The position numbers and the translations under genes were made by a program. Under the pieces are notes generated by a model that saw nothing but the letters and a program-made list of their open reading frames with translations, searched no databases and was not told the origin of the DNA. This document shows, piece by piece, positions 57,541-64,000 of a DNA stretch of 64,000 bases. The first letter of the stretch is position 1. Each line of letters starts with the position of its first letter. Origin of the DNA: DASQUK01 sp046723645 (GTDB taxonomy: Bacteria > Actinomycetota > Acidimicrobiia > Acidimicrobiales > VFJN01); the NCBI GenBank assembly GCA_046723645.1, contig JBKOUY010000044.1, positions 33,665 to 97,664 of the forward strand, read 5' to 3'.

Positions 57541-58647
57541 GTGACGCCCGCCGCCGCCGTGCCGGCCGAAGAGGTCGCCGCGGTCTTCGGCGCCGCCGAT
57601 GCCGATGCCCTGGCGATCGAACCGCTGCCGCACGCCGCCGTGGCGTCGGCGACCGCCGGCCTGTGGCGGGTCCGGGTCGCCGACCGCTCCGCGGTAATGA
57701 AGCTTCTCGCTCACGCGCCGGACGGCGGCAGCCCCAATTGGCGCTCCGGTCGTGACGAGACGCACTGGTACTACTGGCGCCGGGAGGCCGAGGCCTACCG
57801 GTCGGGCCTGCTCGGCGCGCTCGTCGGTGGACTCCGGGCGCCCCGCTGCGACCTCGTCGCCGACCGCGCCGGGGGCGCCATAGCGCTCTGGCTGGAGGAC
57901 CTGCAGGGCGCCCCGGCGTCGTCGTGGTCGATCGACCGCTATCACCGGGCGGCCCGCCATTTGGGACAGGCCCAGGGCGAGTTCGTCGCCGGCCGTCCGC
58001 TACCCGACGAACCATGGCTCAGCCGCCGGTGGCTGCGCAGCTACCTCGCTCAGCCACTCCGCCGGCTGACGGTTCCCACGCACCGGCTCTCGTGGCGGCG
58101 CCCGCTCCTCACCGACTGGTTCCCGGATCCTCCGATCGATGCCCTGGAGGCCATGCGCGCCGACCGCGGCCGCTTCCTCGGCGTGCTCGACGGCATGCCG
58201 GCGACGCTCTGCCACTTCGACTTCCATCCCGCCAACCTGTTCGACGGCGGGCACGACACGACGGCCGCGATCGACTGGTCCTTCGTCGGCATCGGCGCCC
58301 TCGGCGAGGACGCCGGCAACCTCGTGCCGGACGCCGTGCTCGACTTCCACGTCGGTCCCGGGGAGCTCGGGGCCCTGTACGACGCCGTCGCCGACGGCTA
58401 CACCGCCGGGCTCCGCGATGCCGGCTGGCGCGGCTCGGCGGCCACGGTGCGCCTGGCGATGGCGGCCACCATGGCGGCCAAGTACGCCTGGATCGGCCCG
58501 GCACTCGCGCATGCGGCGATCGACGGCCGCGAGTTGCTCAACGGGCGGCCCATCGCCGAGGTGCTGGCGTGGTGGGCGCCCACCGTCGGCTTCCTGCTCG
58601 ACCGCGCCCGCGAGGCCCGCGATCTGGAAGCCCAGGCGCAAAGATGA
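57541..58647 (+). CDS. Aminoglycoside phosphotransferase-fold kinase-like protein
   Basis: The 368-residue product has an APH/ChoK-type fold: WRVRVADRSAVMKLLA supplies the ATP-binding Lys, WYYWRREAEAYRSGLL the helix, LCHFDFHPANLF the catalytic Brenner motif (Asp and Asn), and AAIDWSFVGIGALGEDAGNLVPD the metal-binding DxD-like region. The substrate may be a small alcohol or sugar; antibiotic resistance is not implied. GTG 57541 follows the previous stop without a gap. A hydrolase gene lies 10 bases downstream. Confidence 0.85.
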   Translation: MTPAAAVPAEEVAAVFGAADADALAIEPLPHAAVASATAGLWRVRVADRSAVMKLLAHAPDGGSPNWRSGRDETHWYYWRREAEAYRSGLLGALVGGLRAPRCDLVADRAGGAIALWLEDLQGAPASSWSIDRYHRAARHLGQAQGEFVAGRPLPDEPWLSRRWLRSYLAQPLRRLTVPTHRLSWRRPLLTDWFPDPPIDALEAMRADRGRFLGVLDGMPATLCHFDFHPANLFDGGHDTTAAIDWSFVGIGALGEDAGNLVPDAVLDFHVGPGELGALYDAVADGYTAGLRDAGWRGSAATVRLAMAATMAAKYAWIGPALAHAAIDGRELLNGRPIAEVLAWWAPTVGFLLDRAREARDLEAQAQR

Positions 58648-58657
58648 GGCGGTGGCC

Positions 58658-59512
58658 ATGGACACGATCGAGATCACCGTCGGACCCCACACGTTCGACG
58701 CGCTCGCCGACGGACCGGCCGACGGGGAGCTGGTGCTGCTCTTGCACGGCTTCCCGCAGACCTCGGCGTCATGGCGCGACCAGATCGCGGCACTGGCGGC
58801 GGCCGGGTTCCGGGCGGTCGCTCCCGACCAGCGGGGCTACTCGCCCCGGGCGCGGCCGGCCGACCTCGCCGCCTACGCCCTCCCCGAGCTGGTGGGCGAC
58901 GTGGTCGGGTTCGCCGAGGCGCTCGGGGCCGAACGGTTCCACCTCGTCGGGCACGACTGGGGCGGCGCGGTGGCGTGGCATGTGGCCGCGCGCCATCCCG
59001 TCCGACTGCACACCCTGGCCGTGGTCTCCACCCCGCATCCCGAGGCGTTGCGGCGGGCCTATCGGGGCGAGCTGGGGGGCGACCAGGCGGAGCGGTCCGG
59101 GTACATTGCGTTCTTCCGGGAGCCCGATTCCCAGGACCGCATCCTCGAGAACGACGCGGCCCTCTTCCGGCTCCTGTTCGCGGGAAGCGGTATGCCGGAG
59201 GGCCGCGAGCGGCCGTACCTGGAGGCGCTAGGCACCCCGGAGGCGCTGGGGGCGGCGCTCAACTGGTACCGCGCCGCGTCGGTGGCCGACGCCGAAGGTC
59301 TCGGCCCGATCACGACACCCACCCTGTACGTGTGGTCGACCGAGGACGTCGCGCTCTCCGCGGAGGCCGCAGAGGCGACCGCGGAGTGTGTCGCGGGCCC
59401 CTACCGCTTCGCCGTGCTCGAGGGCGTCAGCCACTGGATCGCCGAGCAGGCGCCCGATCGGCTGAGCGAGCTGCTTGTCGATCACATCTCGGGCCGCATC
59501 GAACCCGATTAG
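58658..59512 (+). CDS. Alpha/beta hydrolase, epoxide hydrolase-like
   Basis: The 284-residue product has LLLHGFPQTSASWRDQI (oxyanion HGFP), DQRGYSPRARP, and LVGHDWGGAVAWHVAARHP, where the nucleophile is Asp in GHDWGG, typical of epoxide hydrolases and haloalkane dehalogenases rather than esterases. The base is the His in EGVSHWIAEQAPDRL. Cap-domain residues give no clear substrate. ATG 58658 follows GAGGCGG and sits 10 bases after the kinase-like gene. Confidence 0.87.
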   Translation: MDTIEITVGPHTFDALADGPADGELVLLLHGFPQTSASWRDQIAALAAAGFRAVAPDQRGYSPRARPADLAAYALPELVGDVVGFAEALGAERFHLVGHDWGGAVAWHVAARHPVRLHTLAVVSTPHPEALRRAYRGELGGDQAERSGYIAFFREPDSQDRILENDAALFRLLFAGSGMPEGRERPYLEALGTPEALGAALNWYRAASVADAEGLGPITTPTLYVWSTEDVALSAEAAEATAECVAGPYRFAVLEGVSHWIAEQAPDRLSELLVDHISGRIEPD

Positions 59513-59537
59513 CAGGATCGGTAGCCTGGGACGGCCG

Positions 59538-60953
59538 ATGTCGCCAACGCCACGTCTCCGGTTCGCGCCCTCGCCCACGGGCTACCTGCACGTGGGCAGC
59601 GCCCGCGCCGTGCTGTTCAACTGGCTCGTCGCGCGCCGCGAGGGCGGCGAGATGCTGCTCCGCATCGAGGACACTGACGTCGAGCGCAACCGGCCGGAGC
59701 TCGTCGACAACATCTTCGAGATGATCGAGTGGCTCGGCCTGGGCTGGGACGGCAAGCCGGTCCGCCAGTCCGAGCGCTTCGACCTGTACATGGCGGCCGC
59801 CGAGAAGCTCCTGGCGGGGGGGCGGGCTTACTGGTGCGACTGCACTCCGGATCAGGTGCAGGCGCGAGCCCGGGAACGCGGTGGTCCTCCCGGCTACGAC
59901 GGCTTCTGCCGGGACCGCAGCCTCGAGCGGGGACCGTCCACGGCGCTGCGGTTCCGCACGCCCGACGAGGGCGCCACCGGCTTCGACGACCTCGTGCGCG
60001 GCGCCGTCACGTTCGAGAACGCCAAGCTCGAGGACTTCGTGCTGCTGCGCTCCAACGGCACGCCGACGTTCCTGCTCGCCAACATCGTCGACGACGCCGA
60101 CATGGGCATCACCCACGTCGTGCGGGGCGAGGAGCACGTCAACGGCACCCCCAAGTACCTGCTCATCGCCGACGCGCTGGGCCTGGGCTATCGACCGGCG
60201 TTCGCGCACCTTCCGGTGCTGGTGAACGAGCAGCGCAAGAAGCTCTCGAAGCGGCGCGACTCGGTGTCGGTGGCCGACTTCCGCGACGAGGGCTACCTGC
60301 CCGAGGCAATGGTGAACTACCTCGCCACGCTGGGCTGGGGACCGCCCGACGGCGTCGAGATCCGACCCCTGACCGAGATCGTCGAGTTGTTCCGCCTGTC
60401 AGACGTGACCCAGTCGCCGGCGTTCTTCGACGTGCGGAAGCTGCAGCACTTCAACGCCGAGTACATCCGCGCACTCCACGTAGAGGCCTTCGTCGAGCGG
60501 GCGCGGCCGTTCTTCGTCCACGGCGATGCGACGGAGGAGGTGCTGCGACCCATCGCTCCGTTGGTTCAGGAACGGGTGCGGCTGCTCACCGAGGTCGAGC
60601 CGATGGTCGACTTCCTGCGGCTCGACTCGATCGAGGCCCACGTCGACGCTGCATCGTGGGAGAAGGCGGTGGTCAAGCACGGGGAGCGGGCGGTGGCCAT
60701 GCTCGATGCCGCGGTGGCCGCGCTGGCGTCGTGCGACTGGGATGCCGCGGCGATCGAGGCGGCACTGGAGGCTGCGGCGCGGTCGGCCGGCTTCGTCAAG
60801 GCCGACGGTGCGGTCGACATGCGCCGGGCACAGGCGCCGGTGCGGGTGGCGATCACCGGTCGGTCGGTCGGCCCACCCCTGTACGAGTCGCTTGCGGTGC
60901 TGGGACGCGAGCGCACGCTCGACCGGCTCCAGGCGGCGCGAGGGAAGCTCTGA
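59538..60953 (+). CDS. gltX: Glutamyl-tRNA synthetase
   Basis: The 471-residue class I synthetase has the HIGH-like motif in RFAPSPTGYLHVGSARAVLFN and KLSKR in QRKKLSKRRDSVSV. The ELLIED-like LRIEDTDVERNRPELVDNI block and GEEHVNGTPKYLLI are typical. With gatCAB in the same window it probably is non-discriminating, charging tRNA-Gln with Glu for amidation, though specificity cannot be proven by eye. -10-like TAGCCT (59522-59527) lies 10 nt upstream. tRNA-Gln follows 720 bases downstream. Confidence 0.96.
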   Translation: MSPTPRLRFAPSPTGYLHVGSARAVLFNWLVARREGGEMLLRIEDTDVERNRPELVDNIFEMIEWLGLGWDGKPVRQSERFDLYMAAAEKLLAGGRAYWCDCTPDQVQARARERGGPPGYDGFCRDRSLERGPSTALRFRTPDEGATGFDDLVRGAVTFENAKLEDFVLLRSNGTPTFLLANIVDDADMGITHVVRGEEHVNGTPKYLLIADALGLGYRPAFAHLPVLVNEQRKKLSKRRDSVSVADFRDEGYLPEAMVNYLATLGWGPPDGVEIRPLTEIVELFRLSDVTQSPAFFDVRKLQHFNAEYIRALHVEAFVERARPFFVHGDATEEVLRPIAPLVQERVRLLTEVEPMVDFLRLDSIEAHVDAASWEKAVVKHGERAVAMLDAAVAALASCDWDAAAIEAALEAAARSAGFVKADGAVDMRRAQAPVRVAITGRSVGPPLYESLAVLGRERTLDRLQAARGKL

Positions 60954-60956
60954 TCC

Positions 60957-61628
60957 GTGGCGTCCACGATCCGGGCGGACAGGGGAAAGCCGAGCTCGGG
61001 CCGCCGCGCCAGGGGCTCGCGCCGCCGGCGCTACGTGCTGCGGGCCGTGCTCGTGATCGCCGCGATCGCGGTCGCCTACGTCGGGGTCACGTTCGTTCAG
61101 GTGTGGCTGGCGAGCCGCCGTGACGGCGACCGGTCCGCCGAGGCCATCGTCGTGCTGGGCGCGGCGCAGTATGACTGCCGACCGTCGCCGGTGCTCGAGG
61201 AGCGGCTGAACCACGCGCTCGAGCTGTACCAAGGGGGCACGGCGAGGACCATCGTGGTCACGGGTGGCCGGCGGGAGGGCGACCGCTGCACCGAGGCCAC
61301 CGCCAGCGCCGACTACCTGCTGGACGCCGGCGTGCCCGACTCCGAGATCCTGCGCGAGGTCCAGGGCACCAGCTCGTGGGAGTCGCTCGCGGCTGCCGCC
61401 CGCATCCTCCGCGACCAGGGGATGACCCACGTCGTGCTCGTGACCGACGGCTACCACGCGCTACGGGTCCAGGCGATCGCCGACGAGCTGGGGCTCGACG
61501 CCTCGGTGTCGCCCAGTGGCAACCGGGGCTCGATTCGGGACTACGTCGAGGAGACCGGCGCGGTGGCCGTTGGGCGCATCATCGGCTTCCGGCGGTTGGT
61601 CGACCTCGATGCCCAGGTCAAGGAGTGA
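60957..61628 (+). CDS. YdcF/DUF218-family membrane protein
   Basis: The 223-residue product has a basic N-terminus (RRARGSRRRRYVLR), one membrane helix (AVLVIAAIAVAYVGVTFV) and an extracytoplasmic DUF218 domain: AIVVLGAAQYDCRPSPVLEERLNHALELYQGGTARTIVVTGG, ASADYLLDAGVPDSEILRE, TSSWESLAAAARIL and VVLVTDGYHALRVQAIADELG. Relatives include SanA and YdcF, thought to act at the cell envelope. GTG 60957 comes three bases after gltX, so co-transcription is likely. Confidence 0.85.
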   Translation: MASTIRADRGKPSSGRRARGSRRRRYVLRAVLVIAAIAVAYVGVTFVQVWLASRRDGDRSAEAIVVLGAAQYDCRPSPVLEERLNHALELYQGGTARTIVVTGGRREGDRCTEATASADYLLDAGVPDSEILREVQGTSSWESLAAAARILRDQGMTHVVLVTDGYHALRVQAIADELGLDASVSPSGNRGSIRDYVEETGAVAVGRIIGFRRLVDLDAQVKE

Positions 61629-61654
61629 GGTGCCGCAGGCCGCGCCCGCCGGGT

Positions 61655-61660
61655 AGGGTG
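61655..61660 (+). promoter_or_regulatory. -10 hexamer of tRNA-Gln
   Basis: TAGGGT lies 12 bases upstream of the first base of the mature tRNA-Gln, consistent with a short 5' precursor tail. No clear TTGAC-type -35 is visible upstream within the expected distance. Confidence 0.45.
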
Positions 61661-61672
61661 TCGGTTCGCCTT

Positions 61673-61746
61673 CGGGGGTGGTGTAATCGGTAACACAGCA
61701 GGTTCTGGCCCTGTCATTGGGGGTTCGAGTCCTCCCCCCCGAGCCA
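61673..61746 (+). tRNA. tRNA-Gln (anticodon CTG)
   Basis: The cloverleaf reads: acceptor TCGGGGG (61673-61679) pairing with CCCCCGA (61736-61742), U8, D-stem GTGT/ACAC with AATCGGTA loop, anticodon stem GCAGG/CCTGT with loop TTCTGGC (anticodon CTG at 61706-61708), T-loop TTCGAGT, G73 and encoded CCA. The T-stem has only four pairs if the acceptor keeps seven, so one C appears to be missing from the 3' run. Anticodon and body are otherwise normal. A terminator follows. Confidence 0.88.
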
Positions 61747-61759
61747 CAATGGTTACGGG

Positions 61760-61786
61760 AACGCCCAGGTCATCGGCCTGGGCGTT
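61760..61786 (+). terminator. Intrinsic terminator after tRNA-Gln
   Basis: AACGCCCAGG (61760-61769) pairs perfectly with CCTGGGCGTT (61777-61786) over a 7-base loop, followed by TCGC. It begins 13 bases after the tRNA CCA end. Confidence 0.75.
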
Positions 61787-62087
61787 TCGCATCAGATGGC
61801 CTCGAGTCGCCGTCGACTCAGAGCGCAGCACATGTCCGCCATAGATGCCCTTGGACACGTGGCGCACGAGGTGGTCCCGCGCCGTGGCCTGGCCGGGTAT
61901 GTACCCACCATCGCCGTCGAGGATCTGACCCACCTGACCCTGCCAATTCGGCCGTCCACCAGCGCGGTGGCGCCGCATGGGAAGATCGCCGCGAACGCGG
62001 AGATGGCGATGGCGCAGCAGGCATGACGCCGCTCAGGTGATCGCGAGCAGACCGTCCTGATCACGCCACGCTCGGCCGGAAGGAGAT
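61787..62087. other. Intergenic stretch without a supported gene
   Basis: This stretch has less extreme codon bias than its surroundings. Short frames on both strands (for example 61796-62026 plus) lack any recognisable domain, and no ribosome binding site supports them. A decayed gene is possible. No repeat from the two families in this window is seen here. Confidence 0.4.
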
Positions 62088-62381
62088 ATGTCCATGGTCC
62101 AGCGGAGCAACGACGACGGCACGAGCATCGAGCCCCAGGAAGAACGTGCGCTACTCAGCGGTGGGGCCATCGCATCGCTCTCCGGCGTGGCGGCGCTGGC
62201 AATCTTCATGGGCCAGAACACGGATGATGTGACGGTCACGTTCCTGTTCTGGGATTTCACATGGCCGGTCTGGCTGCTCACCCTCGTCGCAGCGCTGGTG
62301 GGGGCACTCGTGTGGTTCGGGCTGGGTGTGCTGCGACGGCACCGGCGCCGCAAGGCGCGGCGCGCCGCGAGACGCGACTAG
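62088..62381 (+). CDS. LapA-domain (DUF1049) small membrane protein
   Basis: The 97-residue product has two membrane helices (LLSGGAIASLSGVAALAIFMGQN and WPVWLLTLVAALVGALVWFGLGVL) with the motif NTDDVTVTFLFWDFTWPVWLL between them, typical of the LapA/YciS family, and a strongly basic C-terminus (RRHRRRKARRAARRD). AAGGAG lies six bases before ATG 62088, a strong site. The family is linked to lipopolysaccharide assembly in Gram-negatives; the role in actinobacteria is unknown. Confidence 0.82.
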   Translation: MSMVQRSNDDGTSIEPQEERALLSGGAIASLSGVAALAIFMGQNTDDVTVTFLFWDFTWPVWLLTLVAALVGALVWFGLGVLRRHRRRKARRAARRD

Positions 62382-62408
62382 GCACGCCCGCCTCAGGAGA
62401 ACCCACGG

Positions 62409-62783
62409 TCAGCCGGGTTCGGAGTCGTCGAGCTCGGCGACGGGTCTCTTCGGTGCCACCAGCCGGTAGGCGTCCTCGACGATCCCAGCCACCTCGTCCC
62501 AGTCCAGGTCGCGGTCGAGGCGGACGCCGAGCCACCCGCGGTGCCCGACGTAGGCCGGCACGAAGAACCGGTCCGGTTCCTCGGTGACCAGCGCACCCTG
62601 GACGCCGGGCGGGGCCGGGCACCAGATCGCCAGGCGGCCGTCGCTGTGGTGGTTGTCGACGAACGTTGCGAGCGTCTTCTTGCCGCGCACGAACCAGGTG
62701 GGAGAGCCGTGGCTGAGCCGTTCCGTCACCTCGGGCAGCGCGAGGCAGACCTCCCGGAGCCGGGTGAGCGCGTCGTCGGACAC
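62409..62783 (-). CDS. MmcQ/YjbR-family DNA-binding-fold protein
   Basis: The 124-residue product reads VSDDALTRLREVCLALPEVTERLSHGSPTWFVRGKKTLATFVDNHHSDGRLAIWCPAPPGVQGALV...FFVPAYVGHRGWLGVRLDRDLDWDEVAGIVEDAYRLVAPKR. The ALPEVTERLSHGSPTWFVRGK and VGHRGWLGVRLD blocks are typical of MmcQ/YjbR proteins, which have a double-wing fold, role unclear. GTG 62783 lies 7 nt after -10-like CAGACT on the minus strand. It is divergent from ung. Confidence 0.82.
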   Translation of the reverse strand: MSDDALTRLREVCLALPEVTERLSHGSPTWFVRGKKTLATFVDNHHSDGRLAIWCPAPPGVQGALVTEEPDRFFVPAYVGHRGWLGVRLDRDLDWDEVAGIVEDAYRLVAPKRPVAELDDSEPG

Positions 62784-62853
62784 GATCGGCAGTCTGGCAG
62801 CCTCGTCCGGGTGATCGCCCGCAAGCGGTGGTCGCGGCTGGCACGATGGGCCG

Positions 62854-63519
62854 GTGAAGACTGATTGGAACCCCGTCCTGCGGGGGGAGTTCGCCAAGCC
62901 GTACTGGGTCGATCTCCAGCAGTTCGTCGTGGCCGAGCGGGCGCGGGGCACGGTCTACCCACCACCCGACGAGGTGTTTGCCGCCCTGCACCTCACGCCG
63001 TACGCGGACGTCAAGGCCGTGATCCTCGGGCAGGACCCCTACCACGGCCCGCGGCAGGCGCACGGCCTGTGCTTCTCGGTGCGCCGGGGGGTACCGCCGC
63101 CCCCGTCGCTGCAGAACGTCTTCAAGGAGCTCGAGGCCGACCTCGGCATCCCGCCGCCGAGCCACGGCTGCCTCGACCACTGGGCTCGCCAGGGCGTGCT
63201 GCTGCTCAACGCGTCGCTGACGGTCCGGCAGGGCCGGGCGGCCTCGCACCAGGGCAAGGGCTGGGAGGTCTTCACCGACGAGGTGCTCCGGGCGGTGAAC
63301 GCCAAGCAGGAGCGCGTCGTCTTCATCCTGTGGGGGGCGTCGGCTCGTCGGAAGCGAACGCTGATCGACACCAGCCGCCACGTCGTCATCGAGTCGGCCC
63401 ACCCGTCGCCGCTGTCCGCCGCCAACGGCTTCTTCGGGAGCCAGCCGTTCTCGCGTGCCAACGCCGCGTTGGTCGAGGCGGGCCGCGAGCCGATCGACTG
63501 GCGCATTCCCGACCAGTAG
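62854..63519 (+). CDS. ung: Uracil-DNA glycosylase, family 1
   Basis: The 221-residue product removes uracil from DNA, the first step of base excision repair. Family 1 motifs are complete: VILGQDPYHGPRQAHGLCFSV with the catalytic Asp in GQDPYH, LLLNASLTV, and the leucine-loop motif HPSPLSA with the catalytic His. GTG 62854 follows -10-like CACGAT (62842-62847) by 6 nt, suggesting leaderless translation. It is monocistronic and followed by tRNA-Glu. Confidence 0.96.
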   Translation: MKTDWNPVLRGEFAKPYWVDLQQFVVAERARGTVYPPPDEVFAALHLTPYADVKAVILGQDPYHGPRQAHGLCFSVRRGVPPPPSLQNVFKELEADLGIPPPSHGCLDHWARQGVLLLNASLTVRQGRAASHQGKGWEVFTDEVLRAVNAKQERVVFILWGASARRKRTLIDTSRHVVIESAHPSPLSAANGFFGSQPFSRANAALVEAGREPIDWRIPDQ

Positions 63520-63568
63520 CTGTTTGGGGGGGCCGGAGTCGCCGGTTATCCTGGCTCGTTCGCTACAC

Positions 63569-63641
63569 GCCCCCATCGTCTAGCGGCCTAGGACACCACC
63601 CTCTCAAGGTGGAGACACGGGTTCGAACCCCGTTGGGGGTG
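63569..63641 (+). tRNA. tRNA-Glu (anticodon CTC)
   Basis: The acceptor GCCCCCA (63569-63575) pairs with TGGGGGT (63634-63640), the anticodon stem CCACC/GGTGG frames the loop CTCTCAA (anticodon CTC), and the T-arm ACGGG-TTCGAAC-CCCGT is perfect. G73 is the discriminator and CCA is not encoded. TATCCT (63547-63552) may be its -10. It pairs functionally with gltX upstream. Confidence 0.93.
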
Positions 63642-63665
63642 CTCAGCCGAAGAACCGCACGTGAG

Positions 63666-63692
63666 AGGCCCCGGATCGACCCGGGGCCTTCG
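63666..63692 (+). terminator. Intrinsic terminator after tRNA-Glu
   Basis: AGGCCCCGG (63666-63674) pairs perfectly with CCGGGGCCT (63681-63689) over a 6-base loop, followed by TCGTCGTT. It begins 25 bases after the tRNA. Confidence 0.75.
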
Positions 63693-64000
63693 TCGTTCCC
63701 GGCCGGCCGGGCGCCTCGTGCCACATCCGTGCCAGGAGCCCACCGGCTAAGCCTGACGCGGCCGGCGGCCGGCGGCCGGCGGCCGCGTCAGCTCTGCACG
63801 ATCGCGAACACGAGGCAGGCGAGCACCAGCAGCGCGGCGATCAGCCAGACAAGTCGGGTCTGATGACCCGCTGACGCTCACCGGAGTCGTCGGCATCCGG
63901 CCGACCGAACCCACCGGCATCCCACCCGGGGCCGCGCCGTCGTGTATAGCCTGCGCCGGATACAAGAGCCCGGGCCCGAGGCGCCTGGGCGAACGGTTGG
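63693..64000. other. Right-edge stretch without a supported gene
   Basis: It contains a low-complexity run of CGGC/CGGCC units (about 63757-63787). The minus strand of 63788-63868 encodes a hydrophobic run (LVWLIAALLVLACLVFAIVQS then stop), like a tiny membrane protein, but no usable start codon precedes it. TATAGCCT near 63945 could be a promoter for a gene beyond the edge. Confidence 0.4.

Noticed and set aside
61796..62026. 76-codon frame after tRNA-Gln as a gene or integrase remnant
   Set aside because: No ribosome binding site, no -10-like hexamer at leaderless distance and no recognisable domain; no direct repeat of the tRNA 3' end was seen that would mark an integrated element.
63757..63787. 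CGGCCGG tandem run as a CRISPR or VNTR array
   Set aside because: It is a short low-complexity run without regular spacers.
63788..63868. Tiny hydrophobic minus-strand protein near the right edge
   Set aside because: A TGA lies upstream in frame and no start codon falls between it and the hydrophobic run; it could be real only with a frameshift or sequencing error.

Overview
ORGANISM. The window is very GC-rich (roughly 70% by eye), its codons end mostly in G or C, and it lacks phage or plasmid genes. Several gene types point to an actinobacterium, plausibly of the Acidimicrobiia: an LtbR/NdgR-type IclR regulator divergent from leuCD, a UsfX-like anti-sigma factor next to a SigF-type sigma factor, type-2 LeuA, GatCAB beside a GluRS economy, and F420-type LLM and PPOX proteins. 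The class is an inference, not shown by a marker gene. Many genes start 6-10 nt after a TAnnnT hexamer with no ribosome binding site, so leaderless mRNA looks common. LAYOUT. 1-2.3 kb: end of an unknown gene, SCP2-like protein, lipoprotein, TetR regulator. 2.3-7.7 kb: esterase, gatCAB, Eis-like acetyltransferase. 7.7-13.3 kb: MoaD-like/BNR-repeat pair and an ABC exporter (permease plus two ATPases). 13.4-14.7 kb: wreck of a MATE transporter interrupted by foreign sequence. 14.7-22.3 kb: Tat-exported M28 peptidase, ilvD, VOC protein, then leader peptide-ilvB-ilvN-ilvC. 22.3-33.5 kb: PPOX protein, serine hydrolase, acyl-CoA ligase, orphan ParA, two LLM oxidoreductases, serC, aspartate aminotransferase, S9 peptidase. 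33.6-39.4 kb: serA, lysine/alanine-rich membrane protein, leader peptide-leuA, M1 peptidase. 39.5-41.7 kb: STAS / SigF / RsbW partner-switch cluster. 41.7-46 kb: leuCD with divergent ltbR, acyl-CoA ligase. 46.2-52.6 kb: LysR regulator divergent from a form I carbon monoxide dehydrogenase operon coxMSL, an XdhC-YHS fusion and a beta-carbonic anhydrase. 52.7-57 kb: greA, leader peptide-leuB-ilvE-cimA. 57-64 kb: unknown protein, kinase-like protein, hydrolase, gltX, YdcF-like protein, tRNA-Gln, LapA-like protein, MmcQ-like protein, ung, tRNA-Glu. HOW THE GENES WORK TOGETHER. The window holds nearly the whole branched-chain amino acid pathway (ilvBNCDE, leuABCD, plus cimA, which makes the isoleucine precursor from pyruvate). 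Three of these transcription units begin with a tiny leaderless ORF rich in the end-product codons, followed by a hairpin and a terminator: MHAYRLLVILS before ilvBNC, MRLHTAGLLLT before leuA, and [12 protein letters not shown] before leuB-ilvE-cimA. leuCD is instead facing an IclR regulator across a palindromic operator. Serine synthesis (serA, serC) is also here. gatCAB, gltX, tRNA-Gln and tRNA-Glu fit indirect Gln-tRNA(Gln) synthesis. Between genes lie two families of dispersed palindromic repeats: a MITE-like element with CTAG ends (4 copies) and a GAGGCAAT/ATTGCCTC element (2 copies), plus three single long palindromes.
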